64,000 bases of DNA. Source: Schleiferilactobacillus harbinensis DSM 16991. GTDB lineage: Bacteria > Bacillota > Bacilli > Lactobacillales > Lactobacillaceae. The position numbers and the translations under genes are program-made. The DNA lies in NCBI RefSeq assembly GCF_000425885.1, contig NZ_AUEH01000007.1, forward strand, positions 25,838-89,837, read 5' to 3'. The notes under the pieces were generated by a model. It was given only the letters and a program-made list of their open reading frames with translations, had not been told where the DNA came from and made no database searches. Shown piece by piece: positions 42,397-50,544 of the stretch (positions are counted from its first letter, which is position 1; every line of letters starts with the position of its first letter).

Positions 42397-42672
42397 CATC
42401 AAATAAACGAACGACAAGCGGAAAGACGAGTAGGGTGCGCCATCCGGACAGTGAATCGAGGCTAGTGGGAACTCGAGACGGCAACGGTGAACCTGAATAA
42501 CACTTTCCGAGTCTCGCGCTGAACGTTTTGCTAGTAGGCCGCGACGTTACCGGTACGTTACCATCCGGAGGCGTATGTTAGTACGCTGTGTGAGGCGGCC
42601 TATTTTGGATAGGCAACTTGGGTGGTACCGCGAATTGTCATTCGTCCCTTGAATTGGGGCGAATGACTTTTT
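42397..42672 (+). promoter_or_regulatory. Asparagine T-box leader of asnA
   Basis: The T-box TGGGTGGTACCGCG is at 42619-42632. The terminator stem is 42637-42648 with 42656-42667, then five T. The likely specifier is AAC at 42499-42501 in GAATAACA, parallel to the GAAGTACA context of the tyrS leader. This fits control of asparagine synthesis by uncharged tRNA-Asn. Confidence 0.92.
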
Positions 42673-42690
42673 GTTTGCCCCGCAAACTAA

Positions 42691-42721
42691 AACGACCAGA
42701 GCCCAGCCGGTGCTGGTCGTT
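42691..42721 (+). other. Second hairpin between T-box terminator and asnA
   Basis: AACGACCAG (42691-42699) pairs perfectly with CTGGTCGTT (42713-42721), 10 nt before the SD. No T-run follows. It may affect RNA stability or initiation. Confidence 0.5.
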
Positions 42722-42741
42722 AAAAATTAGGAGGCCGCATT

Positions 42742-43749
42742 ATGCATCTCACGATTCCCAAAGAATACGATCCGAAGTTGTCTATCCGCCAAACCCAAGA
42801 AGCCATCCGTTATATTCGGGAAACCTTCCAAGACGAGTTTGGTAAAGAACTGCATTTATCCCGGTTATCAGCACCGATGTTTGTGGAAAAATCCACTGGC
42901 TTGAATGACAACCTGAATGGGGTGGAAAAGCCGGTTTCGTTTGATATGGCCGATCTGCCGGATGAACGGATCGAAATCGTCCATTCCCTGGCTAAGTGGA
43001 AGCGGGTGGCGCTCAAACGTTATGGCTTCGGGATGCACCAGGGGCTGTACACCAACATGAATGCCATTCGCAAGGACGAAGACCTGGACAATTTCCACTC
43101 GATTTATGTTGATCAGTGGGACTGGGAGAAAGTCATCGACAAAGACGAGCGCAACACGGATACTTTGAAAAAGACCGTTCGGGAAATTTTCAAAGTCATC
43201 AAGCACATGGAGCACGAGGTGTGGTACAAGTATCCCCAAGCGGTCCATCATTTACCGGACGAAATTCATTTTGTTACCACGCAAGAACTGGAAGACCGCT
43301 GGCCGGATAAGACGCCCAGCGAACGGGAAGACGCGATCACCAAGGAACTGGGCTGTGTTTTCCTGATGCAGATCGGTTGGCCGCTGAAGTCCGGCAAGCG
43401 CCATGACGGTCGTGCACCGGACTATGACGACTGGACGCTGAACGGTGATATCCTGTTCTGGTATGAACCGCTGCAGCGGGCGTTGGAGATTTCCAGCCTG
43501 GGTATCCGGGTGGATAAGGACGCCATGCTGGCCCAGCTGAAGTCCGTGGATGCCGAAGATCGCCTGCGCCTGCCATATCACCAGATGATCGTTAACGAAG
43601 AGCTGCCGTACACCATTGGCGGCGGGATCGGTCAATCACGGTTGTGCATGCTGCTGCTGGGCAAGGCCCACGTCGGGGAAGTACAGGCGAGTGTTTGGCC
43701 GCAAGCAATGATCGATGAGTGTGCGGCCCATGATATTCATATTTTGTAA
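42742..43749 (+). CDS. asnA: Aspartate-ammonia ligase (asparagine synthetase A)
   Basis: ATP-dependent formation of asparagine from aspartate and ammonia, related to class II aminoacyl-tRNA synthetases. 335 aa, normal length. Family blocks are [40 protein letters not shown] and [20 protein letters not shown] lies before ATG 42742. It is controlled by the Asn T-box leader. Confidence 0.97.
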   Translation: MHLTIPKEYDPKLSIRQTQEAIRYIRETFQDEFGKELHLSRLSAPMFVEKSTGLNDNLNGVEKPVSFDMADLPDERIEIVHSLAKWKRVALKRYGFGMHQGLYTNMNAIRKDEDLDNFHSIYVDQWDWEKVIDKDERNTDTLKKTVREIFKVIKHMEHEVWYKYPQAVHHLPDEIHFVTTQELEDRWPDKTPSEREDAITKELGCVFLMQIGWPLKSGKRHDGRAPDYDDWTLNGDILFWYEPLQRALEISSLGIRVDKDAMLAQLKSVDAEDRLRLPYHQMIVNEELPYTIGGGIGQSRLCMLLLGKAHVGEVQASVWPQAMIDECAAHDIHIL

Positions 43750-43754
43750 TTAAA

Positions 43755-43793
43755 AAAAATCCGAGGAAACGGTCGGCCGTCCTCGGATTTTTT
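43755..43793. terminator. Bidirectional terminator
   Basis: AAAATCCGAGGA (43756-43767) pairs with TCCTCGGATTTT (43780-43791). T-runs occur on both strands, between convergent asnA and the MalY-type gene. Confidence 0.88.
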
Positions 43794-43794
43794 G

Positions 43795-44961
43795 CTATTC
43801 CTGATACTCTTGAATTCCGGTCGCCAACCGCGCCAGCCCGTCTGCCAGCATCGTCTGCGGACAGGCAATGTTCATTCGCAGGAAATGCCGGCCGGCGGCG
43901 CCGTAATCCGTCCCGGCCGCCAAGACCAAACCGGTCTTCTCCCGCAGGAAGTCATTCAGCCGAGCACTGTTGCTGGTCACAGCCGTGCAATCCAACCACA
44001 ACAGATAGGAAGCTTCCGGCACGGCAAATTTGATCTGCGGTAAACGCTGCGCAAGATAATCCTGAGCAAAAACAACATTGTTCCGCAAGTGCGCCTTCAG
44101 AGCGGCCAGCCAGGCGTCACCTTCAGAATACGCTGCGATGGTGCCTGGAATCGCCACAAGATTGGGCTCCCCCAGCCAATCCACCGCCAGACCATGCGCG
44201 ACGATCGCCCGCAGCGCGGGATTGGGAATGGTCACGATGGCCGCGTGCAAGCCGGCCAGATTGAACGTCTTGCTCGGCGATACCGTGGCAATTGTGTGCT
44301 GAATCAAATCGGCCGGCAGGGAATCAATGGAGACGTAGTCATGGTCAGCCAATACCAAGTCGCGATGGCTCTCATCGCTGATCAAGGTCACTGAATTATC
44401 TCGGCACAGCGTCACGATCCGGATCAGTTCGTCGCGAGACCACAGCTTGCCGATGGGATTGTGCGGGTTGCACAGCAGCATCATGGTCGTCTGGGGATCC
44501 GCCAGTTTTTTCTCCAGATCCGCAAAATCAATGGCATAGGATAAGTCATGGGCATCATAAATGAGATTATTCGCTAAAATATGCCGCCCGTTGCTTTCCA
44601 CGGCGTTAAAAAACATGTTGTATACCGGCGGCTGCAAGACGATATTATCTCCGGGATTGGTCAACCGCCGAATAATGGCGGCAATCGCCGGCATCACACC
44701 GGTGGCAAACAGCATCCACTCCGGCGGACAAGAAAAATGATGCTGGCGCTGATTCCAAGCCGCCACGGTGGTGAACAGTTCGGCCGGCACTTTTTCATAA
44801 CCGAAAATACCCGCGGCCACTTTGGTCTGCAGCGCCGCCTTGATCTCCGGCGCGGTTTCGAATTCCATATCCGCGATCCACATCGGCAGTTCTGTGTCCT
44901 GAACGTTCCATTTGATTGAATTCGTGTGGCGGCGAGGCGGGACAGTGACAAAATCATACAT
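43795..44961 (-). CDS. MalY/PatB-type PLP C-S lyase (cystathionine beta-lyase-like)
   Basis: Fold type I aminotransferase-like enzyme, 388 aa, probably splitting cystathionine or cysteine conjugates. The N-terminal PMWIADMEFETAPEI, the LLCNPHNPIGKLW block and PLP Lys in SPSKTFNLAGL are characteristic of MalY/PatB. ATG 44961 has AGGAAGAG upstream; the frame extends further but without SD. It lies 17 nt after the tag-like gene, forming an operon. Confidence 0.92.
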   Translation of the reverse strand: MYDFVTVPPRRHTNSIKWNVQDTELPMWIADMEFETAPEIKAALQTKVAAGIFGYEKVPAELFTTVAAWNQRQHHFSCPPEWMLFATGVMPAIAAIIRRLTNPGDNIVLQPPVYNMFFNAVESNGRHILANNLIYDAHDLSYAIDFADLEKKLADPQTTMMLLCNPHNPIGKLWSRDELIRIVTLCRDNSVTLISDESHRDLVLADHDYVSIDSLPADLIQHTIATVSPSKTFNLAGLHAAIVTIPNPALRAIVAHGLAVDWLGEPNLVAIPGTIAAYSEGDAWLAALKAHLRNNVVFAQDYLAQRLPQIKFAVPEASYLLWLDCTAVTSNSARLNDFLREKTGLVLAAGTDYGAAGRHFLRMNIACPQTMLADGLARLATGIQEYQE

Positions 44962-44978
44962 TGGCAAAAAATCTCTTC

Positions 44979-45440
44979 CTATTTCATTGGGTGCGGGGCG
45001 ATTCCCGTACCGACGAGCATTAATTGGATGGTGGTTGGGCCAACAAAAGTAAAGCCGCGCTGCTTCATGTCCTTGGCGACGGTCTTTCCATCCGCTCCTT
45101 GAAATGACCACAGGTAATCCGCAAAGTCTTTGAACTCCGGATTCAGCTGAACGATTGCTCGGGCATTTTGGACGATGGCCCGGATTTTACGCGGATTGCG
45201 GATCATCGCCGGGTCATTCTCGATTTCTTCGATCGTTTCTTCATCGTAACCGGCTACTTTCTGGGCATCAAAATGGGCAAAGACCCGGTCGAACTCCGGC
45301 AGCTTGCTGGCGGCGGCCTTCCAGCTCAAGCCGGGCTGGAACACAGCGACCACTAAAAATTTGAACAGCACCTGCGGATCATGGGTGGCGTGGCCGAATA
45401 ATTGATGGTACTCGTTAATTCCGTTTGCTTCTTCTGCCAT
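44979..45440 (-). CDS. DNA-3-methyladenine glycosylase I-like protein
   Basis: Tag-family base-excision glycosylase, 153 aa, shorter than the ~185 usual. The core FQPGLSWKAAASKLPEF, then DPAMIRNPRKIRAIVQNA and FTFVGPTTIQ matches Tag. The N-terminal RCxWC/HDxEWG zinc and active-site segment of classical Tag is replaced by NEYHQLFGHATHDPQ, and the C-terminal Cys ligand is absent. ATG 45440 has GAGGG upstream. It may be a zinc-free relative; substrate uncertain. Confidence 0.85.
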   Translation of the reverse strand: MAEEANGINEYHQLFGHATHDPQVLFKFLVVAVFQPGLSWKAAASKLPEFDRVFAHFDAQKVAGYDEETIEEIENDPAMIRNPRKIRAIVQNARAIVQLNPEFKDFADYLWSFQGADGKTVAKDMKQRGFTFVGPTTIQLMLVGTGIAPHPMK

Positions 45441-45568
45441 GATGAGGACCCTCTTTCTTCTTCTATTGTAGGATACCACGCCAGTCGCTGGGATGGGGGC
45501 GGGGCGGCAGTCAAATTACGGCTGCTTTTTTAGCGGGTTATTCAATTTTCTGAAACCTGGATCAGTGT

Positions 45569-45803
45569 TATACTAGACTTGCAGTCGGTTATTGACGGAG
45601 CAAGTATTTTTTAGTGAGAGCACCACCATGACTTATCATCTTTTTTAGATATTCAAGTATCAGATGCAATGGGTTACTTTGTGTTTTGCCAGCCGCACGC
45701 GATTTGCGGCTATTTTTGTACTCACCAAATCGACTGCTAAAAAAGCAGGAGGCGTTTGTATTTTGCAGAATCAATTGACTATTTACCATGATGTGATGCG
45801 GCG
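45569..45803 (+). promoter_or_regulatory. Promoter and attenuator-like leader of the sugar transporter
   Basis: An extended -10, TGTTATACT (45566-45574), opens a ~220-nt leader. Within it a hairpin followed by ATTTTTG (45691-45718) looks like an early terminator. After it come a strong SD and a 14-codon frame that overlaps the transporter start. The minus-strand frame across this region lacks support. 45441-45565 holds nothing I can call beyond the tag promoter region. Confidence 0.5.
45691..45718 (+). terminator. Leader terminator/attenuator
   Basis: AGCCGCA (45691-45697) pairs with TGCGGCT (45705-45711), followed by ATTTTTG. Confidence 0.6.
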
Positions 45804-45807
45804 ATGA
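45763..45807 (+). CDS. Candidate 14-aa leader peptide
   Basis: AGGAGG (45747-45752) is followed after 10 nt by TTG and a frame reading [14 protein letters not shown]. Its TGA overlaps the transporter ATG (ATGA), so ribosomes finishing it could reinitiate on the transporter. The transporter has no closer SD of its own. Confidence 0.45.
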   Translation: MQNQLTIYHDVMRR

Positions 45808-47228
45808 CTCAAGATTTGACTAAGCCCCAGAGGCGGCGCTTACGAATCATTTCGCTGATCGCCACTTGCGGCGGGCTGCTCTTCGGGTATGATACCGGCG
45901 TGATCAACGGGGCGCTGCCCTTTATGGCGCAGCCCAGTGAATTGAATATGAGCCCGCAGATGGGAGGCCTGGCAACCAGCTCGCTGACGCTCGGCGCGGC
46001 CCTTGGCGCTATGGTCATTGGTCGAATCGGCGACAAGCGCGGGCGGCGCTGGACGATTCGGATATTAGCGGTTATCTTTGCCTTGATGACAACCCTCAGC
46101 GCACTGGCTCCCAGTGCTTCAGTCCTCGCGCTGGCGCGCTTGTTTCTAGGCGTCGCGGTCGGCGGGGTATCTGTCTTAGTACCAAGCTTTCTGGCAGAAA
46201 TTGCCCCGAAAAGCATTCGCGGCCAGATGGTCACTCAGAATGATCTGATGATCGTGACCGGCCAGCTGCTGGCCTTCATCCTGAATGCGGTACTCGGGAC
46301 GACTTTTGGTACCGTCCACGGTATTTGGCGCTGGATGATCGTGCTGGCCACGATCCCAGCAATCGTGCTGTGGATCGGGATCAACTTTGTCCCAGAATCA
46401 CCCCGCTGGCTGACGGCCCACGGTAAACGAGGCGAGGCTCTGCGGGTGCTCCACACCATTCGTTCCGAGCACGAGGCCCAGTTAGAAATGGCAGAGATGA
46501 ACCAGGCGATGCAGGCCGAACGAACTACGGCCCGGCCGAGTTTTAAAGACCTGGGTACGCCCTGGATCCGCCGATTGGTACTGATTGGCATTGGCCTAGG
46601 CGTTACTCAACAGATTGCCGGAGTCAACATCATCATGTATTATGGGACGACTATTCTAGAGGCATCCGGATTTGGCCGGGATGGCGCGTTGATCGCCAAT
46701 ATTGCCAACGGGGCTGTCTCGGTGGTTATGTCCCTCGTGGCGATTCGGATCATGGGCAGTGTCAAGCGGCGTACGATCTTGATCACGGGCCTGGTCGGTA
46801 CTACCGGGGTGATGGCCGGCATCGCCTTGGTCGTGAAGTTTCTCAACGGCAGCGCCATCCAACCCTATGTAACTGTTGGCCTGACGATGCTGTTCCTCGC
46901 ATTCTTCCAAGGCGCCATTTCACCCATGACTTGGCTGCTGCTGTCAGAAATTTTTCCCGGCCGGCTGCGCGGGCTCGGGATGGGGTTCGCCACGTTCTTC
47001 CTGTGGCTCAGCAACTTTCTGGTGGGCGACACCTTTCCCATCTTAGTCCATAACCTGGGTATGGCCGGCTCCTTCGGCGTATTCGTGGGTACGAACCTGG
47101 CCGCTTTGGTGTTCGTCATTAAGTGTGCGCCGGAAACGGCGGGCAAGTCTCTGGAAACCATTCAACAAGAGGCAGAAATGACCGGACAGACGCCGCGCTA
47201 TGCGTTGCGGCATCCAAACAGCCGGTAA
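45804..47228 (+). CDS. Sugar porter family MFS transporter
   Basis: Proton-coupled sugar transporter, 474 aa, twelve predicted helices. Sugar-porter signatures are [13 protein letters not shown] in helix 1, [11 protein letters not shown] between helices 2 and 3, VPESPRWL after helix 6 and [12 protein letters not shown] in helix 7. The substrate may be a pentose, hexose or inositol and cannot be assigned. Translation is probably coupled to the short upstream frame through ATGA. Confidence 0.92.
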   Translation: MTQDLTKPQRRRLRIISLIATCGGLLFGYDTGVINGALPFMAQPSELNMSPQMGGLATSSLTLGAALGAMVIGRIGDKRGRRWTIRILAVIFALMTTLSALAPSASVLALARLFLGVAVGGVSVLVPSFLAEIAPKSIRGQMVTQNDLMIVTGQLLAFILNAVLGTTFGTVHGIWRWMIVLATIPAIVLWIGINFVPESPRWLTAHGKRGEALRVLHTIRSEHEAQLEMAEMNQAMQAERTTARPSFKDLGTPWIRRLVLIGIGLGVTQQIAGVNIIMYYGTTILEASGFGRDGALIANIANGAVSVVMSLVAIRIMGSVKRRTILITGLVGTTGVMAGIALVVKFLNGSAIQPYVTVGLTMLFLAFFQGAISPMTWLLLSEIFPGRLRGLGMGFATFFLWLSNFLVGDTFPILVHNLGMAGSFGVFVGTNLAALVFVIKCAPETAGKSLETIQQEAEMTGQTPRYALRHPNSR

Positions 47229-47241
47229 TGGTAGCGACAGA

Positions 47242-47290
47242 AAATCCCTGGGTACCAGACGGTTCAGTCTGACACCCAGGGATTTCTTTA
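47242..47290. terminator. Bidirectional terminator
   Basis: AAATCCCTGGGT (47242-47253) pairs with ACCCAGGGATTT (47274-47285), between convergent genes. The T-runs are interrupted. Confidence 0.8.
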
Positions 47291-48154
47291 GCCTTTTACA
47301 CTGGTACCGTCAGTGTAGTTGATCGTATAGCCCGGTTCGACGTTGAAAATATACACATTGAACCGCACCGTATTATCACCGACGGATTGGGCCCGCATCT
47401 GCACGCCGCGGGCAACGAGTTCGTTACCCCGATAGACCGGCTTGACTTGATAGCGGATGAAGTGCTGATTGCTCTGCTTCAAATAGTAGGCAATGTCCAT
47501 CTCATGAGCCAGCATATGCGGATTATTCAACGATTGCGTTCCGGTAATCAGGTTCTTCGGGTTGTTGTTCTCGCCAGACAACTGAAAACCGATGAGGTGG
47601 CTGCGGTTATACAGCCAGCCGTGGGCGGTGCGCTTGTTCCGCCAGCCGGTGGGGTCCCAAGTGAGGGCGGTCCGTTTGCTGGTAGGCATCAAGGACCGGT
47701 TTAACAGAGCGTTGGCCGCCTGGGCCCGGTTCAAGCTGTCCAGGTCGGCGTAACTTTCCCAGCCGCCCTTGGCGGTGCTTTGGTCACTGGCTGAAAAACC
47801 TGGATCGTTGTTGTTCACGGTGATTTCCGGCGTGCCGGAATAATTCAGCTTGGCCAGGTCTGGGGCGGCAGTGCTTGATGCGGCCGCCGTCGGCTTGGCA
47901 CTCTCCTGTTTTGGTGCTGCCGGTTGTTTGCTGAGCTTCTTTTCCAGCTCACTGATCACTTCTTTGTCCAAAGACATGGACTCCGCCTGATCTTTGATCT
48001 TAGCGGCGGTGTTTTTGTTGGTCTGCGCTAAGCGGCTGACCGTGGTTTGCAGAGACGACTGCTGGGCGGCCTGGTTATCTGGTTGGCCAGTGCTGCAGCC
48101 TGCGAAGAAAAAAGCGGCGGCCAGCACCAGCGGCATTAATTTGCGTAATTTCAT
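47288..48154 (-). CDS. DNA/RNA non-specific endonuclease lipoprotein (DNA-entry nuclease type)
   Basis: A 288-aa secreted, lipid-anchored nuclease. Lipobox FFAGC gives lipidated Cys20. Residues ~25-110 are a Gln/Ala/Lys-rich stalk, then the beta-beta-alpha nuclease domain. The catalytic His is in YNRSHLIGFQLSG with the metal-binding Asn in GENNNPKNLITG. It resembles EndA and streptodornase-type enzymes that process DNA outside the cell. ATG 48154 has GGGAGG 8 nt upstream. Co-transcribed with the Ser/Ala-rich gene upstream (13-nt gap). Confidence 0.9.
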   Translation of the reverse strand: MKLRKLMPLVLAAAFFFAGCSTGQPDNQAAQQSSLQTTVSRLAQTNKNTAAKIKDQAESMSLDKEVISELEKKLSKQPAAPKQESAKPTAAASSTAAPDLAKLNYSGTPEITVNNNDPGFSASDQSTAKGGWESYADLDSLNRAQAANALLNRSLMPTSKRTALTWDPTGWRNKRTAHGWLYNRSHLIGFQLSGENNNPKNLITGTQSLNNPHMLAHEMDIAYYLKQSNQHFIRYQVKPVYRGNELVARGVQMRAQSVGDNTVRFNVYIFNVEPGYTINYTDGTSVKG

Positions 48155-48167
48155 CGTGTTGGCCTCC

Positions 48168-48884
48168 CTAGCGCAATGCTTTCCGATAACCAGCGTTGAT
48201 GGCATCCTGCTCCGTATTAAAGTGGACCGCGTTGGCGGAATTCATCCGGTAGCCGGCCTGACCGGGTACGTGGTAGATCTTGGAGTTGACGTTGCCGACG
48301 ATAGTTCCGGTTTCGGCGGTATTCATGTCGCCCCGTTGACTTTGGGCCGTCTGGGTTTGCTGGGCGGCAGCAGCGGCTTGGGAACTGCTCGCCGCCGCCT
48401 GTTTGCTGCTTTCGGCCGCTGCGGCCTGTTTGCTGCTCTCAGCTGCCGCCGCCAGTGAAGACGATTGGGCAGCGGCAGAAGAAGAGGCCGCCGCCTGGCG
48501 TGCAGATTCCTTGCTGGCCGCTTCTGCCTTTGCAGATTCTTTGGCGGCCAGTTCGTCTTCCAAGTCCGAGCGTTTTTTGCTGAGTGATTCCGCCACAGCG
48601 TTTTGACTGGACTTCTTGGCGGCTAATGATTTGGCTTCCGCCTGAGCGGCTTTTTCCTTAGCAGTCAGCTTTTTGACACTTGCTGTATTGGCCGTGTTGG
48701 CCGACTGGTCTGATGTACCGCAGCCAGCGATGCCGACTGTCAGCAACAGGATGGCAGCTAAAAGCGCCCATCGACCAAACGATTGGCGGCTCCTGAGCCG
48801 ATGAAAAAAGATCAGCAGACCGACGGCGCCAGCGAAGAGGGCCACGACTCCCCATGGCCCAATACTATGAATGATTTCTCCCAC
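48168..48884 (-). CDS. Ser/Ala-rich membrane protein, partner of the nuclease
   Basis: A 238-aa protein. Helices lie at residues ~10-27 and ~41-54, the second ending in the lipobox-like GIAGC. A ~130-residue Ala/Ser/Lys/Glu low-complexity stalk follows. The C-terminal ~45 residues (TIVGNVNSKIYHVPG, NAVHFNTEQDAINAGYRKA) match the small domain often found with DNA-entry and thermonuclease proteins. GTG 48884 has AAGGAGAG 7 nt upstream. It may position DNA or the nuclease at the surface; this is inference. Confidence 0.8.
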   Translation of the reverse strand: MGEIIHSIGPWGVVALFAGAVGLLIFFHRLRSRQSFGRWALLAAILLLTVGIAGCGTSDQSANTANTASVKKLTAKEKAAQAEAKSLAAKKSSQNAVAESLSKKRSDLEDELAAKESAKAEAASKESARQAAASSSAAAQSSSLAAAAESSKQAAAAESSKQAAASSSQAAAAAQQTQTAQSQRGDMNTAETGTIVGNVNSKIYHVPGQAGYRMNSANAVHFNTEQDAINAGYRKALR

Positions 48885-48993
48885 AATTTTTCTCTCCTTG
48901 CTTGTCCAATGAATAACATATGTACTCTTATTTTAGCATAGGGCGAGGACCGTGAACCATTGGGGATTAAGAAGAAAATCTAAAATAAGTACG

Positions 48994-49152
48994 TTCATAA
49001 AAGACGATTAGCAGTATAATACAGTCGTCGGGTGGATAACGTTAACTCATTTGCTGGCCCCAAGCCCGACGATAGTCGATCATACTGACGCTGCTTCTCC
49101 CCAGTTGCAGCTTTTCCCTCCGATTTAGACGACCGAAGGGAATTTTTTTGCA
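48994..49152 (+). ncRNA. Candidate stand-alone small RNA with promoter and terminator
   Basis: TTCATA (48994-48999) and TATAAT (49015-49020, 15-bp spacing) precede about 125 nt without a frame. TCGTCGGG (49025-49032) pairs with CCCGACGA (49065-49072), GCTGC/GCAGC forms a second hairpin, and a terminator stem (49114-49122 with 49134-49142) runs into seven T. The next plus-strand gene is >1 kb away, so it is not a leader. I do not recognise a known RNA family. Confidence 0.5.
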
Positions 49153-49154
49153 CT

Positions 49155-49180
49155 CAAAAAGCCGCCAGAATCGGCGGCTT
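49155..49180 (-). terminator. Intrinsic terminator of the GlsB-like gene
   Basis: Minus strand: AAGCCGCC pairs with GGCGGCTT (49180-49173 with 49066+100-type positions 49166-49159), followed by TTTTTG. Confidence 0.85.
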
Positions 49181-49185
49181 GCGTG

Positions 49186-49434
49186 TTAATCTGCGCTGCG
49201 TCCAACAAAGAACGACACCACAGCAACCAGGATGACAGCACCTAAGATCGACGGGACCAAGGCCATGCCGGCCAATTGCGGACCCCAGCTGCCAAAAATG
49301 GCTTGACCAATCGAAGAGCCAATCAAGCCGGCCAGAATGTTGCTGATCCAGCCCATGGACTTGCCTTTACTCGTAATTGCTCCGGCAATTACCCCAATCA
49401 ATGCGCCAACGATCAATACCCATAACCAATGCAT
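49186..49434 (-). CDS. GlsB/YeaQ/YmgE family stress-associated membrane protein
   Basis: An 82-aa protein with three hydrophobic helices and the Gly-rich pattern typical of transglycosylase-associated proteins (WVLIVGALIGVIAGAIT, then NILAGLIGSSIGQAIFG). In other Firmicutes these accompany Asp23/Gls24-type stress proteins at the membrane. It has its own terminator; promoter not resolved. Confidence 0.9.
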   Translation of the reverse strand: MHWLWVLIVGALIGVIAGAITSKGKSMGWISNILAGLIGSSIGQAIFGSWGPQLAGMALVPSILGAVILVAVVSFFVGRSAD

Positions 49435-49504
49435 CGAATCACTCCTTATATGAAATTCAATATGAACTATTTAAGTATACCCATATAAGACCGCTTTGGT
49501 AAAC

Positions 49505-49527
49505 AAAAAGCGTGCATTATGCACGCT
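49505..49527 (-). terminator. Terminator of the tRNA gene
   Basis: Palindromic stem 49527-49509 (AGCGTGC/GCACGCT), followed by TTTTTG on the minus strand. Confidence 0.85.
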
Positions 49528-49538
49528 AAATATCAAAA

Positions 49539-49612
49539 TGCCCCCCGTGGGGTTCGAACCCACAACCCACGGTTCCGAGGACCGTTGCGCTATCCAGTTG
49601 CGCTAGGGAGGC
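49539..49612 (-). tRNA. tRNA-Arg, apparent anticodon UCG
   Basis: A 74-nt cloverleaf: acceptor GCCTCCC/GGGGGGC, D stem GCGC/GCGC, anticodon stem ACGGT/ACCGT, loop CCTCGGA, T stem GTGGG/CCCAC with TTCGAAC, discriminator A. CCA is not encoded. Reading positions 34-36 as TCG predicts Arg, but position 33 is C rather than the near-universal T. A terminator follows. Confidence 0.85.
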
Positions 49613-49659
49613 AAGCAACTTCCATGGTAGTGCACCAAAGAAGCAAGAACAAGGCCAAA

Positions 49660-50418
49660 TTAATTCAAATCGGCCAAACAATTGACGCCGAGTGCCAGCA
49701 CCCGGGTATGCGACGCCCGGCCAAAGTCCCGGGCATCGTAGTTCTCTTGATTAGCCAGTGAATCGGCGGTAAACAAAATTTGACCGAATTTGGCCCCACG
49801 GAATTGGGCGATGGCGGCTAAAGCGGCACATTCCATTTCCACGACTTCATAGCCGGCGGCAGTGTATTGCTTGATCAACGCAGGCGTTTCCCGGAAAAAG
49901 GCATCGTTAGTCCACGTTTTGACCGGCTTGGCCGGTTGGCCAACGCTGGCCAGGCTGGTTTGAATGGCAGCCGCCATGTCCGCATCCAGCCGAATACTCG
50001 GCGCTGCCGGTAAATAATGGTAGGAAGTGCCTTCATCCCGCAGTGCTTCGGTCACTACCAGCAGGGTGTTTTCCGGTTTATCCAGCAGAACACCGCAGGA
50101 ACCCACCGCAATAATTTGTTTAGCGCCGTAAGCAATCAAGAAATCAATGATCTGGGCCGAAGCCGGGGCGCCGATCACCGCGGGGCAGATACCAATGGCT
50201 TCCCCGTGGAAGCGAATCTGCTGCACCCGGACCACATTCGAGAAAGTCAGCAGAGTGCCGATCTCTTGGGCATGATACTCCGCGTAGAAATCAGCTAAAT
50301 GATCCGGTGTCACAAAAGCCAGCAGCATTTTTGGCGGAAAGTGATATCCCTCATGCCGGAATGGGTTAATGACCGCCTTTTGGGTCGGATCGTAATTCAA
50401 AATAGGTAACTCAGACAT
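49660..50418 (-). CDS. Nucleoside phosphorylase (PNP/UDP family)
   Basis: Phosphorolytic enzyme of the PNP_UDP_1 family, 252 aa, most like uridine or purine-nucleoside phosphorylases in nucleoside salvage. IIAVGSCGVLLDKPENTLLV is the phosphate/ribose-site block, and YEVVEMECAALAAIAQ carries the ribose-binding Glu-Met-Glu. ATG 50418 (MSELPILNYD) is preferred; the longer start at 50454 adds a basic leader without support, but the SD for 50418 is weak. Base specificity is not assigned. Confidence 0.88.
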   Translation of the reverse strand: MSELPILNYDPTQKAVINPFRHEGYHFPPKMLLAFVTPDHLADFYAEYHAQEIGTLLTFSNVVRVQQIRFHGEAIGICPAVIGAPASAQIIDFLIAYGAKQIIAVGSCGVLLDKPENTLLVVTEALRDEGTSYHYLPAAPSIRLDADMAAAIQTSLASVGQPAKPVKTWTNDAFFRETPALIKQYTAAGYEVVEMECAALAAIAQFRGAKFGQILFTADSLANQENYDARDFGRASHTRVLALGVNCLADLN

Positions 50419-50544
50419 CGAATCATCACGCTTTCTGAAAAGACTTAAACCCATGATACCACAAGCCTTTTTCTGGAAACCAGGTCCAGGATATGGGTAA
50501 AATAGTATACACTATTCATATATTGTTGTAGATGGGGGAACACT

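Noticed and set aside
45630..45650. Six-codon frame MTYHLF as a second leader peptide
   Set aside because: It has no ribosome-binding site; too short to support.
45589..45789. 66-codon minus-strand frame in the transporter leader
   Set aside because: No SD, no recognisable sequence, and it lies over an attenuator-like leader of the opposite strand.
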